Shown piece after piece: positions 35,642-44,013 of a stretch of 64,000 nucleotides of DNA. The DNA comes from a virus. A program made the translations under genes and the position numbers. Under the pieces are notes generated by a model that had not been told where the DNA came from, did not search any database, and saw only the letters and a list, made by a program, of their open reading frames with translations. The stretch is taken from the IMG/VR virus record IMGVR_UViG_3300030098_001779, positions 18,412 through 82,411 of that record; one strand, given 5' to 3'. The first letter of the stretch is position 1. The number at the start of each line of letters is the position of its first letter.

Positions 35642-36579
35642 AAGATACAGCAGAAAAAGCAATACAAGATTTACTAAAAGACAAGAATCTTAACTTAACT
35701 ATGGGCGACAGTAACGTATTTGACTATGGTAGAATACCTTTTGGTATACCAGCATTAGATACTTTAACAGGTGGTGGCATACCAAAGAAAAGAATGACCT
35801 TAATATATGGTCCGACTAACGTAGGTAAGTCATACTTATCATCTCAGATAGTTGCACAAGTACAGAAACAAGGTGGTAGAGCAGCTTGGATAGATACAGA
35901 ACTATCATGGGATGCTGATTGGATGGCTAAATGTGGTATAGATGCAAGTAAAGTAGTAGTAGGGCAACCATCAAGTGGTGAACAAGCTATGGATTCTATA
36001 AAAGCATTAGCTACATCAGGTGAGTTTGATGTAATTGTATTAGATAGTATAGCAGGTTTAGTTCCTGCTCAGAATATGGATGAAGACTTTTCGTTTAGTC
36101 CTATGGCATGGCAAGCGAGATTTGTTAACTCATCATTACCAAGACTATTACCTAGTCTCCACAATGGTACAGCTTTAGTATGCATCAATCAAGTAAGAGC
36201 TAGTATGGGACCTGTCGCATTAGAAAACATGCCGGGTGGTAAAGCTCAAACTTACTTTGCTCATTTCTTACTAGAAGTTAGAAGAAACGGGTGGATTGAA
36301 GAATCTGGTGAGAAAGTTGGCTTTGATATGCAAGTAAGACTAAGAAAGACTAAAGTAGGTGGACAAAACTGGAAGTCTGCTGCAGTTCCTTTCAGAGTTG
36401 ATGGTGGTATAGATATACTAGAAAGCTACATAAGAGAAGCTATTGAACAAGGATTCATCAAAAAGGCAGGAGCATGGTATACATATGAAGATGTCAAAGC
36501 TCAAGGTATGAATGGTCTTAAACAGATCTTTATAGATACACCTGAGTTAGAGGAGCAACTTATAAATGACATTTCCTAG
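35638..36579 (+). CDS. RecA-family recombinase
   Basis: 313 residues. Walker A GPTNVGKS near 54-61; strand and acidic residue RAAWIDTELSWDADWM; Walker B FDVIVLDSIAGLVP; and INQVRASMG with PGGKAQTYFAHFLLEVRR correspond to the RecA L1/L2 and core region. It pairs homologous DNA during phage recombination and replication restart. Shorter than RecA, missing most of the C-terminal domain, as in UvsX or other phage RecA proteins. Followed directly by three nuclease genes, forming a recombination module. Confidence 0.93.
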   Translation: MKDTAEKAIQDLLKDKNLNLTMGDSNVFDYGRIPFGIPALDTLTGGGIPKKRMTLIYGPTNVGKSYLSSQIVAQVQKQGGRAAWIDTELSWDADWMAKCGIDASKVVVGQPSSGEQAMDSIKALATSGEFDVIVLDSIAGLVPAQNMDEDFSFSPMAWQARFVNSSLPRLLPSLHNGTALVCINQVRASMGPVALENMPGGKAQTYFAHFLLEVRRNGWIEESGEKVGFDMQVRLRKTKVGGQNWKSAAVPFRVDGGIDILESYIREAIEQGFIKKAGAWYTYEDVKAQGMNGLKQIFIDTPELEEQLINDIS

Positions 36580-36874
36580 AGATTATACTGAACAAGAAAT
36601 GAAGGTAGCAGAAGTTCTAGATACAACAGGACTCAGATATGAAACTCAAGCTCCATTTGGTAAATATACTGTAGACTTCTATATAGCAGAAATAGATACA
36701 GTTGTTGAAGCAGATGGAGTCATGGGGCATTTAAGAAAAAAAGATAGGCAAAGAGATGCTGATTTAAAAGAAATGGGTGTAGAACATATTATTCATATTA
36801 GGTCAACTACTAAAAGTAATATCAAGGAGGAAGTATGGCAGGCATTAAACAGCTTGGAAAAAAAGCAAACGTAA
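36566..36874 (+). CDS. Vsr/DUF559-like endonuclease
   Basis: 102 residues. YETQAPFGKYTVDFYIAEID and TVVEADGVMGH fit the PD-(D/E)xK fold of very-short-patch-repair and DUF559-type nucleases (Asp in YTVDFY, Glu in VVEADG), followed by RDADLKEMGVEHIIHI, the conserved strand after the R-D helix. Likely cuts mismatched or branched DNA. Overlaps RecA by 14 nt and the next gene by 40 nt. Confidence 0.75.
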   Translation: MTFPRDYTEQEMKVAEVLDTTGLRYETQAPFGKYTVDFYIAEIDTVVEADGVMGHLRKKDRQRDADLKEMGVEHIIHIRSTTKSNIKEEVWQALNSLEKKQT

Positions 36875-37512
36875 GAGGTGTACAAGATAGATGGTTATTA
36901 AAAGCTATAGATCAACATCTTACTAAAAAGCAAAGTCCTCCAAGAAAAGGTGTATTCTTTCCATCATCGGTTTCCAATCCTTGTGATAGATTTGTCTTCA
37001 TGGCATATAATGGACTATTAGAATCTTCTACAATAGATGGTACTTTGGCTAGAATATTCGATAATGGTGGATTCCTAGAGGACCGAATAAATAAATACTT
37101 TACAAATATGGGTATATTAGAAGGTAGAGAAATATCTTTGAAAAGCACTATGCCACCAATATCAGGTCGTATGGACTTTTTAATTAGACATGAAAAATAT
37201 GGGCAAGTGCCTGTAGAATTAAAGTCTATAAATGCTAGAGGCTTTGAGAGTTTAAAAGAAGCTAAACCTGAGCATGTTTTACAATTACATACTTACATGA
37301 ACTTATGGAATGATAATAACAAATCAACACCTGTAACACATGGAATTGTATTGTATGAAAATAAAAATGATCAGAAACTAAAAGCATTTTTAGAAGAACT
37401 TAGTCCCAAAATTTGGGATGATATATTAACTAGACTACTTAATATAATGGGCATGGCGACCATACCTGAGAAATGTACAGGAAATAAGTGGTGTAAATGT
37501 AAGGAGGTTTAA
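36835..37512 (+). CDS. Cas4/RecB-like PD-(D/E)xK exonuclease
   Basis: 225 residues. ISGRMDFLI provides the Asp and VPVELKSI the Glu-x-Lys of a RecB/Cas4 nuclease; LQLHTYM is the QxxxY motif. One Cys near the N-terminus (SSVSNPCDRF) and three at the C-terminus (CTGNKWCKCKEV) have the spacing of the four-Cys iron-sulphur cluster of Cas4 and AddB. Probably a 5'-3' or end-processing exonuclease working with RecA. The ATG follows AGGAGG; the gene overlaps the previous one by 40 nt. Confidence 0.82.
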   Translation: MAGIKQLGKKANVRGVQDRWLLKAIDQHLTKKQSPPRKGVFFPSSVSNPCDRFVFMAYNGLLESSTIDGTLARIFDNGGFLEDRINKYFTNMGILEGREISLKSTMPPISGRMDFLIRHEKYGQVPVELKSINARGFESLKEAKPEHVLQLHTYMNLWNDNNKSTPVTHGIVLYENKNDQKLKAFLEELSPKIWDDILTRLLNIMGMATIPEKCTGNKWCKCKEV

Positions 37513-38009
37513 TGGAAGACGAGAAATGGACTCCAATAAAAGCTCTAGGAAGAGCTAGAAAATCGATTAGTGAATTAGCTATTAATGAATTAGTGATTGA
37601 CAAATCTGATAAACCTGAATTAATGTTTTCACAAGTATACAACGCTAACAATGAAAAGTTAGAAGAATTTTTAGTGATGTATAGTGGATATAAAGCATAC
37701 TTAGAAACGGAGATTGCAAAAAGAGAATCAGAAAGAAATGCTTTAGAAGCAGCTTTTGAAGAAGGTTACTCTAAAGCAATGTATACTTTGTATCAAGAAA
37801 GAGAAAACGAAGGTAAAAAGAAACCTGTAAAGGATGAAATTAGAGGTGAGATCTTTAGTAAATATCCGGGACTTGAAAACAGGAGAAAAGAAATAATAGA
37901 GAAAGAGATAGCTGTAAAAGAACTATCAGGACTATTGAACACATATACAACTGCATATAACACTATAAGTAGAATTGTAGCTCTACGAACATATGGGGGT
38001 GAGAAATGA
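37512..38009 (+). CDS. Helical hypothetical protein in recombination module
   Basis: 165 residues, mostly helical and charged (LETEIAKRESERNALEAAFE), probably coiled coil in the middle. It lies between the Cas4-like nuclease and the RuvC-like resolvase, overlapping the former by 1 nt and the latter by 4 nt, so it is co-translated with them. No family recognised. Confidence 0.7.
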   Translation: MEDEKWTPIKALGRARKSISELAINELVIDKSDKPELMFSQVYNANNEKLEEFLVMYSGYKAYLETEIAKRESERNALEAAFEEGYSKAMYTLYQERENEGKKKPVKDEIRGEIFSKYPGLENRRKEIIEKEIAVKELSGLLNTYTTAYNTISRIVALRTYGGEK

Positions 38010-38473
38010 TACTCGGATTAGACTGTTCATCAAGAGCAATACATGGTGCTGTTGTTGATGAACATGAAAACTTAGTAATGCAATTTAGGACAGAGAAACC
38101 TGACAATAAAGCTGAATTTAATACTAGATTCTTAAATATTGTTGATAATTTTGCAAAGATATTAAGTAAAATAAATATAGAAAAGGCTTTTGTAGAAGCT
38201 GCGATTTATATACAAAACCCAAAATCCACGATTGAAATAGCTAGGGTTGTAGGTGGTGTTCAAATAACATGTCATAAAAATCGCGTACCTTGTCAATTAG
38301 TAGATAATACAAAGTGGAAAAAAGAAATAGTAGGCAAAGGCAACTGCTCTAAAACACAAATTATGGAATTTGCTGTAGATAAATGGGGAGATGTCTTTTT
38401 AGAACAAGATTATGCTGATGCAGCATGTATTGCATTATATGGATTAAAGGAGAGCAGAGATGGGGATTCCTAA
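38006..38473 (+). CDS. RuvC-like Holliday junction resolvase
   Basis: 155 residues with the RNase H/RuvC fold. MILGLDCSSRAIHGAVV gives the first catalytic Asp (Asp6), KAFVEAAIYIQNP the Glu, and EQDYADAACIALYG the two C-terminal acidic residues. Length is close to RuvC (about 170). It would resolve recombination intermediates or debranch concatemers before packaging. It sits just before the terminase genes. Confidence 0.85.
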   Translation: MILGLDCSSRAIHGAVVDEHENLVMQFRTEKPDNKAEFNTRFLNIVDNFAKILSKINIEKAFVEAAIYIQNPKSTIEIARVVGGVQITCHKNRVPCQLVDNTKWKKEIVGKGNCSKTQIMEFAVDKWGDVFLEQDYADAACIALYGLKESRDGDS

Positions 38474-38960
38474 AGGATATAAGAAAACTAGCGATGATAT
38501 GAAATTTTACTATTCATCACCTAGAAAGCAAAAGAAGACTAAACCTAAAGACAGTTTACCTAAAGGTATGACTGCAAAAGAATTTAAAGAGAAATACGCC
38601 AAAGTAGTTTGGTGTGATTATTATTCTTGTATACATAATGAATCTCCTGAAGGAGCAAGTAGAAAAATAGGAACTATATTAGAAAATCCTAACTATGAAC
38701 CTCTTGGAACTAAAGATGAATCTTGGAGAGGTATATGTAATAAGAAAGAAATAGGTATAAGATTCAAAACTATAACAGGATCAGGTAACTTAAAACACAA
38801 AGTTCCAGAGTGTTTCAATGCCGCATCTAATAAAACAGGTAGAGTTGATATGAGTAAATTTTTACAAGGTGGCTCTGCAATAGGTGGTAGCATAGAATCA
38901 CAAAGTGGTGATCAAGGTTATACAAACTATTCATTTGGTTCTAAATGGGAGGGTAAATAA
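38460..38960 (+). CDS. Hypothetical protein with conserved cysteines
   Basis: 166 residues. A basic N-terminus (PKGYKKTSDDMKFYYSSPRK) precedes a part with four Cys: WCDYYSC, then GICN and PECFN, which could bind a metal. The last 40 residues are Gly/Ser-rich and probably flexible. Overlaps RuvC by 14 nt and shares 1 nt with the small terminase start. Function unknown. Confidence 0.7.
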   Translation: MGIPKGYKKTSDDMKFYYSSPRKQKKTKPKDSLPKGMTAKEFKEKYAKVVWCDYYSCIHNESPEGASRKIGTILENPNYEPLGTKDESWRGICNKKEIGIRFKTITGSGNLKHKVPECFNAASNKTGRVDMSKFLQGGSAIGGSIESQSGDQGYTNYSFGSKWEGK

Positions 38961-39463
38961 TGCCTAAAAACTATCCTGAAGAAGTAAAATTAGCTGCTCT
39001 TGAATTATTTTTAGACAATAAAACAGGGGAACAAATAGCTACAATTGTAAATCAAGAGTTTGATCTTGAATTAAAAGCTCCAACTATATATGCTTGGGCT
39101 AAAAAGTATGATTGGAAAGGTGAAAATGCTTCTATGACAACAAAAGCAAAAGAGATAGTTAAAGAGAAACAAAGTCAAAGAATAGCTAGACTACAAAATG
39201 AACATCTAGATTCTTATGAAAAGATGAGAAAGAAAGCTGAATCTGAACTAGAATTTTTAGATTTTGAAAGAGCTTTTGAAGCAGTTAAAGCTATGGATAT
39301 TGGTATACAAGGTGAAAGAAAAACCATGGAAGGTATGGTAAACTTACAGTTTGTACAAGATGTTCTAAGTGTATTAGTAGAAGAAATTACAGATCCAGAC
39401 GTAATAACAAAAGTTGCAAATAGATTGCGAAGATTAGTTGCGGAGCGAGACGACATTGAATAA
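38960..39463 (+). CDS. terS: Terminase small subunit
   Basis: 167 residues. N-terminal helix-turn-helix (YPEEVKLAALELFLDNKTGE, QIATIVNQEF, APTIYAWAKKYDW) for recognition of packaging DNA, a central coiled coil for ring assembly, and a C-terminal helix likely to contact the large subunit. Position directly before the ATPase subunit is the rule for phage terminases. Overlaps the large subunit start by 8 nt. Confidence 0.8.
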   Translation: MPKNYPEEVKLAALELFLDNKTGEQIATIVNQEFDLELKAPTIYAWAKKYDWKGENASMTTKAKEIVKEKQSQRIARLQNEHLDSYEKMRKKAESELEFLDFERAFEAVKAMDIGIQGERKTMEGMVNLQFVQDVLSVLVEEITDPDVITKVANRLRRLVAERDDIE

Positions 39464-41105
39464 GAAAGATGAATTAGTTACATTTGATGATGCCTTTAGT
39501 AAATTAGCTGAAGGTATTACTACAGGTAATACATCATATCAAGTTGGTAGTTTCTATGAGTTTCTTAGAGATACATGGTCACAAAGTTTTGATAATCCTG
39601 AATACTTTAATGCTTGGCATGTTGGTGTTCTTGCCGATGATATTGAAGATTGTCTAGAAAAAGGTCTAAATTATGTAGCAGTGTTACCACGTTTTCATTT
39701 TAAATCTACTATTTTAGGGCATGCTTTCAGTGTTTGGAGACTATTGAAAGCTAAAAGAGACATGTCTATACTTTATTTATCTTATAGTGATGGTATGGCA
39801 AGATATCATTTACAAGAAATAAATAAAACAATAAATAGAAATCCACAATTGTTGGATATGATGGACAACCGATCTCCAAAAGCAGATTACTCATTTAGAT
39901 ACCATGTAAATAAAAAACCAGTAGAAATCATGCATGGTGGATTATTCTCTTTCAAAAGAGGTATGCATGTTAATGGTGCTTTAATTGCTGATGACGTATT
40001 GAGAGATCCTGAAAACCCTCTTAACACAGGTCAGATAACTAAGGTTGAAGATCATTTTATGACAGAAAGTTTATTCATCCCACTAAAAGGTGTACCTGTA
40101 ATTGTACTAGGTACTCCAATGATGCCGGGAGACTTACTGAGTAATTTACAAAAAGATGACAGATTTAAATCAAGAGTGTTGCCAGCGTTAGATCCAACAC
40201 CAGATAGAAGAGTATTGATGCCAGAACTATACAGTGAGAAGTGGCTACTAGATCAACAAAAAGCAAGACCTAAGTCGTTTGCTTCAGAGTTTTTGCTAGT
40301 ACCTCACTTCGCAACTGAAGCGTACTTTAGTGAAGATGACATTGTAAAATGTGAAGATGAAACACTAAAAAGCTATTCTGCACATCAAACTTTTAAAACT
40401 GAAGCAGGTGACCAATTGTTTGCAGGATTTGATGTAGGTAAAAAGAGACACCCATCTCATCTGGTTATATTTAGAAGAAGGGGTGATAAGATAGAACAAG
40501 TACATCAATCTTGGTTAGATGGATGGAGCTATTCAGATCAGATACAATATTTGAATGAAATAGCTGAAAATTACAACTTAGAGAAAGGTTACATAGATAA
40601 TACAAGAGGGGAACTAGAAGATAGAGGACTAGATCATGTCTGGCACTCTATGACATTCTCACAGAAAAGTAAACGAACTATGGCTCAGATTTTTGAAGAA
40701 TATGTATATTCTGATAATCTAACCTTAATAAAAGATGAAAGACAGAAACAACAAATATTATCTGTTAGTAATGACCTTAAAGCACCAGAGACTCCGATGG
40801 GGCATGGAGATGCGTTCTTCTCAATAGCTATGGCATTACAAGCAGCTTACGAAACAACCCTTTACAGATACGAAAGTTTAGGTAGTGCTACTGATTGGCT
40901 AGAGGCAGTATCACCTGAAGAAAAAAATACTGTAAAAGAACAAACTAAGTTACCTGACCTGTCAAAATGGACAGGAAATGAGTATAATAATAAGACAGAT
41001 AAAATACAAAAAGCCCCGAACCCAAACTGCGATGAGATGGTTTGTATGCCGAGCTTTTGGGTAGAAGAAAGAAATTTATGCCTGTACTGTGGGTACAGAG
41101 GATAG
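39456..41105 (+). CDS. terL: Terminase large subunit
   Basis: 550 residues counted from the TTG at 39456, chosen because GGAGCGAG lies 6 nt upstream; an alternative in-frame TTG is at 39438. ATPase motif PRFHFKST (Arg79-Thr85) is the R-x-H-x-KST variant of Walker A, and Walker B is ALIADDV with Asp179-Asp180. The C-terminal nuclease shows AGFDVGKKRHPSHLVIF and YIDNTRGELEDRG, supplying metal-binding acids. Translocates and cuts DNA into the prohead through the portal. A Cys/Trp-rich end (CDEMVCMPSFWVEERNLCLY) resembles a small zinc knuckle, an unusual tail for this family. Confidence 0.92.
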   Translation: MNKKDELVTFDDAFSKLAEGITTGNTSYQVGSFYEFLRDTWSQSFDNPEYFNAWHVGVLADDIEDCLEKGLNYVAVLPRFHFKSTILGHAFSVWRLLKAKRDMSILYLSYSDGMARYHLQEINKTINRNPQLLDMMDNRSPKADYSFRYHVNKKPVEIMHGGLFSFKRGMHVNGALIADDVLRDPENPLNTGQITKVEDHFMTESLFIPLKGVPVIVLGTPMMPGDLLSNLQKDDRFKSRVLPALDPTPDRRVLMPELYSEKWLLDQQKARPKSFASEFLLVPHFATEAYFSEDDIVKCEDETLKSYSAHQTFKTEAGDQLFAGFDVGKKRHPSHLVIFRRRGDKIEQVHQSWLDGWSYSDQIQYLNEIAENYNLEKGYIDNTRGELEDRGLDHVWHSMTFSQKSKRTMAQIFEEYVYSDNLTLIKDERQKQQILSVSNDLKAPETPMGHGDAFFSIAMALQAAYETTLYRYESLGSATDWLEAVSPEEKNTVKEQTKLPDLSKWTGNEYNNKTDKIQKAPNPNCDEMVCMPSFWVEERNLCLYCGYRG

Positions 41106-41118
41106 GAAGGAGATCACA

Positions 41119-42996
41119 TTGGTCACGCAATTAACACAACAAGCAGAAACAGTTGCATCAAGTCGATACTATTTAAAGGACGAAAACAACGAAGTTATTG
41201 AAACAGCAGATGATATGTTTGAACGAGTAGGTCAAGCAATCGCAAAAGTAGACATGGAACTCTATGGTAAGTTAGCTGCTGAAGCAGCACTAACAGCTGT
41301 AGATTTTACAGACATGATGAAGAAATTAAAATTTGTACCTAACTCTCCTACTTTAATGAACGCAGGGACTGAACAAGGAACTTTATCAGCATGTTTTGTA
41401 TTACCTCTAAAAGATAGCATGGAAGATATTATGAAGACTGCTCATGATATAGCCATGGTACAAAAGTTTGGGGGAGGAACAGGATTTGCTCTTAGTGAAT
41501 TAAGACCAAGAGGTGACCGAATAAAAACAACTCACGGTATTGCATGTGGTCCAATACAAGTATTACAAACACTATCTAGGGTATCATCTATGATTACCCA
41601 AGGTGGTAAAAGAGATGGTGCTAATATGGCAGTGATGTCAGTATACCATCCAGATATATTAGAATTTATTGACTGTAAAAAAGTTGAAGGTGAAATACAT
41701 AACTTTAACATATCAGTAGGGGTAGATGCAGACTTTATGAAAGCAGTACAAGCTAATCTTAAATACCCATTAATCAATCCAAAGAGTAAACAAGTAGTGG
41801 GTGAGTTAAATGCTAGAGAAGTATTTGATAAAATAGTATATGGAGCTTGGAGAAATGGTGAACCGGGCATGATATTCTTAGACAATGTAAACAAAGATAA
41901 TCATGTAAAAGCAGAATATGGCGAAATGATTGCTACAAACCCTTGTGGTGAACAACCTTTACTAGGAAATGAGTCATGTAATTTAGGTTCTATTAATTTA
42001 GCAAAGTTTTTTCATGAAGATTACAATGATGTTGATTGGAGAGAACTAGAAAAAACTGTTAAAAGTGCTGTACATTTCTTAGATAATGTGATAGATGCTA
42101 ACAAATATGCAACCCCTGAGATAGAAAAAATGACTAAATCTACAAGAAAAATAGGTTTAGGCGTAATGGGATTCGCAGATTTGCTAATTCAGCTAAAAAT
42201 TAAGTATAATAGTATAGAAGGGCGTAAATTAGGTAAAGATATTATGTCCTTTATAAGAGACAAAGCTGATGCAGAGTCTAAAAAAATAGCTAATGAAAGA
42301 GGTACTTTTCCTGCATGGAACGAAAGTGACTATGGAGAAGATGAAAAATACAGAAATGCTTGTAGATTAACAGTAGCTCCAACAGGAACTATCTCTATGT
42401 TAGCAGATACTTCTAGTGGTATAGAGCCTACATTTGCTCTAGCTTGGAAAAAGTCAAACATACTAGAAGGACAGACTTTGTATTATGTAAATAAATACTT
42501 TGAGGCAGATGCTAAAAGACATAACTTCTATTCAGAAGATTTGATGGAGCATTTATCTCAAGGCGGTTCTTTACAAACAAGAGAAGATGTGCCACCATGG
42601 GCGAAGGATATATACATCACTGCTCCTGAGATATCTGCTGAGGATCATGTAGAGATGCAAGCAGCTTTCCAAGAGGATTGTGATTCAGGTATATCAAAAA
42701 CAATTAACTTCCCTAATGAGGCAACTATCGCTGATGTTGAAGCTGCTTATGTACATGCTTGGAAGCTAGGTTGTAAAGGTATTACAGTCTACAGAGCTGG
42801 TAGCAGACAGATTGAAGTCTTGGTAAAAGGAACTGAAGAAAAAGAAGAAAACGATAGTACAGAACAAATGAGTTTCTTTGATATGGTTGAGACACCAGAA
42901 TCAACACCTGAGTGTTGTGAGTCTCCTAACATAGTTATGGAGTCTGGCTGTGAAACTTGTAAAGTCTGTGGATGGAGTATGTGCCATGTCGCTTAA
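41119..42996 (+). CDS. nrdJ: Ribonucleotide reductase, class II (B12-dependent)
   Basis: About 625 residues from the TTG at 41119, which has AAGGAG 6 nt upstream; an in-frame GTG at 41089 has no such site. Signatures: [20 protein letters not shown] with an active-site Cys, [38 protein letters not shown] with the Asn-Cys-Glu radical residues, [16 protein letters not shown], and a C-terminal Cys cluster ([12 protein letters not shown]) for re-reduction. Converts ribonucleotides to deoxyribonucleotides using adenosylcobalamin. No partner small subunit is present, agreeing with class II. It sits unusually between terminase and portal rather than with the replication genes. Confidence 0.95.
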   Translation: MVTQLTQQAETVASSRYYLKDENNEVIETADDMFERVGQAIAKVDMELYGKLAAEAALTAVDFTDMMKKLKFVPNSPTLMNAGTEQGTLSACFVLPLKDSMEDIMKTAHDIAMVQKFGGGTGFALSELRPRGDRIKTTHGIACGPIQVLQTLSRVSSMITQGGKRDGANMAVMSVYHPDILEFIDCKKVEGEIHNFNISVGVDADFMKAVQANLKYPLINPKSKQVVGELNAREVFDKIVYGAWRNGEPGMIFLDNVNKDNHVKAEYGEMIATNPCGEQPLLGNESCNLGSINLAKFFHEDYNDVDWRELEKTVKSAVHFLDNVIDANKYATPEIEKMTKSTRKIGLGVMGFADLLIQLKIKYNSIEGRKLGKDIMSFIRDKADAESKKIANERGTFPAWNESDYGEDEKYRNACRLTVAPTGTISMLADTSSGIEPTFALAWKKSNILEGQTLYYVNKYFEADAKRHNFYSEDLMEHLSQGGSLQTREDVPPWAKDIYITAPEISAEDHVEMQAAFQEDCDSGISKTINFPNEATIADVEAAYVHAWKLGCKGITVYRAGSRQIEVLVKGTEEKEENDSTEQMSFFDMVETPESTPECCESPNIVMESGCETCKVCGWSMCHVA

Positions 42997-43219
42997 TAGA
43001 ACCTTTAGTATTTTTACTAATATAATAGAGAAAGCAAAAAAGAAAAAATCATCAGTTAATCAAGCTGGTAATTACACTAAACCTGCTATGAGAAAAAGGC
43101 AGTTCGCTGCTATCAAAGCTGGTAGTAAAGGTGGTGCTCCCGGACAATGGTCTGCTAGGAAAGCACAATTACTTGCACAAAGATATAAGAAAGCTGGTGG
43201 AGGATATAGGAAGAAATAA
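42986..43219 (+). CDS. Small basic protein with GNYTKP/GQWSARKAQ motif
   Basis: 77 residues from the ATG at 42986 (GGAG 8 nt upstream; the ATG at 42950 has none). The core GNYTKPAMRKRQFAAIKAG, then KGGAPGQWSARKAQLLAQRY and GGGYRKK, is a short basic module that I recall from proteins of large DNA viruses and marine phages (DUF5872-like, by memory). Possibly binds DNA in the virion. Overlaps the reductase end and the next start. Confidence 0.7.
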   Translation: MSLNRTFSIFTNIIEKAKKKKSSVNQAGNYTKPAMRKRQFAAIKAGSKGGAPGQWSARKAQLLAQRYKKAGGGYRKK

Positions 43220-43494
43220 TGGCTAAGACTGAAGGACAAAGATCTCTTAGCAGATGGACTGATCAAGATTGGGATTACGTTACTGCTAGAGATAAAAAGA
43301 AACCTAAAAGTAAAAGAGGTAGATATTTACCTAAAAAAGTACGTCAAGGTCTAACTGCGTCACAGAAAGCTGCTACTAATCGTAAGAAACGAAAAGCTGG
43401 TGGTGTAGGTAGTCGTGCTAAATATTCAAAAAAAGTAGCAAGTAGAGTTGGAGCAATTAGCAAACTCTTAAATTATGTAAAAGGACTCAGATAA
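43219..43494 (+). CDS. Small basic protein (RWTDQDWDYV family)
   Basis: 91 residues, very basic. SLSRWTDQDWDYVTARDKKK, then RYLPKKVRQGLTASQKAATN and RKKRKAGG form a recognisable module often found beside the GQWSARKAQ module, as here. Probably a nucleic-acid-binding structural or packaging protein. It ends 3 nt before a class I promoter. The overlap of stop and start with the previous gene indicates coupling. Confidence 0.7.
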   Translation: MAKTEGQRSLSRWTDQDWDYVTARDKKKPKSKRGRYLPKKVRQGLTASQKAATNRKKRKAGGVGSRAKYSKKVASRVGAISKLLNYVKGLR

Positions 43495-43497
43495 TAC

Positions 43498-43527
43498 TTG
43501 ACAAAGCTACGTCAAATATGATATAAT
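43498..43527 (+). promoter_or_regulatory. Class I promoter with perfect dyad
   Basis: TTGACA, 18-nt spacer, TATAAT, with TGA as extended -10. TTGAC (43498-43502) and GTCAA (43511-43515) form a perfect inverted repeat. The spacer end GTCAAATATGA is identical to that at 51600. Drives the portal gene cluster. Confidence 0.85.
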
Positions 43528-43558
43528 AGAGTAAAGTATAGAAAACAGGAGGTCAATT

Positions 43559-44011
43559 ATGGCTATTGGAAGTTTACTAAGAGACAGAGATATACAGTAT
43601 GTTGCAATCAAAGATGATGCAACTAAAACATGGAGAATATTAGATACATGGAGCCCAGCATTAAAGGATTTTGATTCTGAAGATGATATTCCAGATGATA
43701 GTGCTGCAGTATCTATTATAACAGAAGCTGCATTTATTGCATTGATTAAGGAAGCAACTCGTTTAGGTGTGTTAGAAAATGCTTCTTTAGGCGGTGGCGA
43801 AGTAAATGATGAAGATTTACTTGCATTAGAGCGTGAAAATCAAGAATTACACGAAAAACTGTCGAAAATGGAGCAAAATGTAGTAAAATATAAAGAGGAA
43901 CCAAAAAAACCTCAATACTCAGAAAATTATGCGATAAAGGATAGAGCTATTCAAGCTATTATAAATCTTGCAGGTATGGCTGATGTAGAAAAAATAAGTG
44001 AGGATAAATAA
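43559..44011 (+). CDS. Hypothetical protein preceding the portal
   Basis: 150 residues. Residues 1-85 are a small alpha/beta domain (SLLRDRDIQYVAIKDDATKT); 85-115 a coiled coil (NDEDLLALERENQELHEKLS); then a helical end. AGGAGG ribosome site. It is the first gene of the portal operon, 2 nt before the portal gene, so a portal-associated or head assembly role is likely but unproven. Confidence 0.7.
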   Translation: MAIGSLLRDRDIQYVAIKDDATKTWRILDTWSPALKDFDSEDDIPDDSAAVSIITEAAFIALIKEATRLGVLENASLGGGEVNDEDLLALERENQELHEKLSKMEQNVVKYKEEPKKPQYSENYAIKDRAIQAIINLAGMADVEKISEDK

Positions 44012-44013
44012 TT

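Noticed and set aside
36835-37512. CRISPR-associated function for the Cas4-like nuclease
   Set aside because: No repeat-spacer array or other cas gene in the window; the context is RecA-type recombination.
42950-42985. Upstream ATG of the GQWSARKAQ protein
   Set aside because: It lies in the reductase Cys-rich end with no ribosome site; the ATG at 42986 has GGAG at good spacing.
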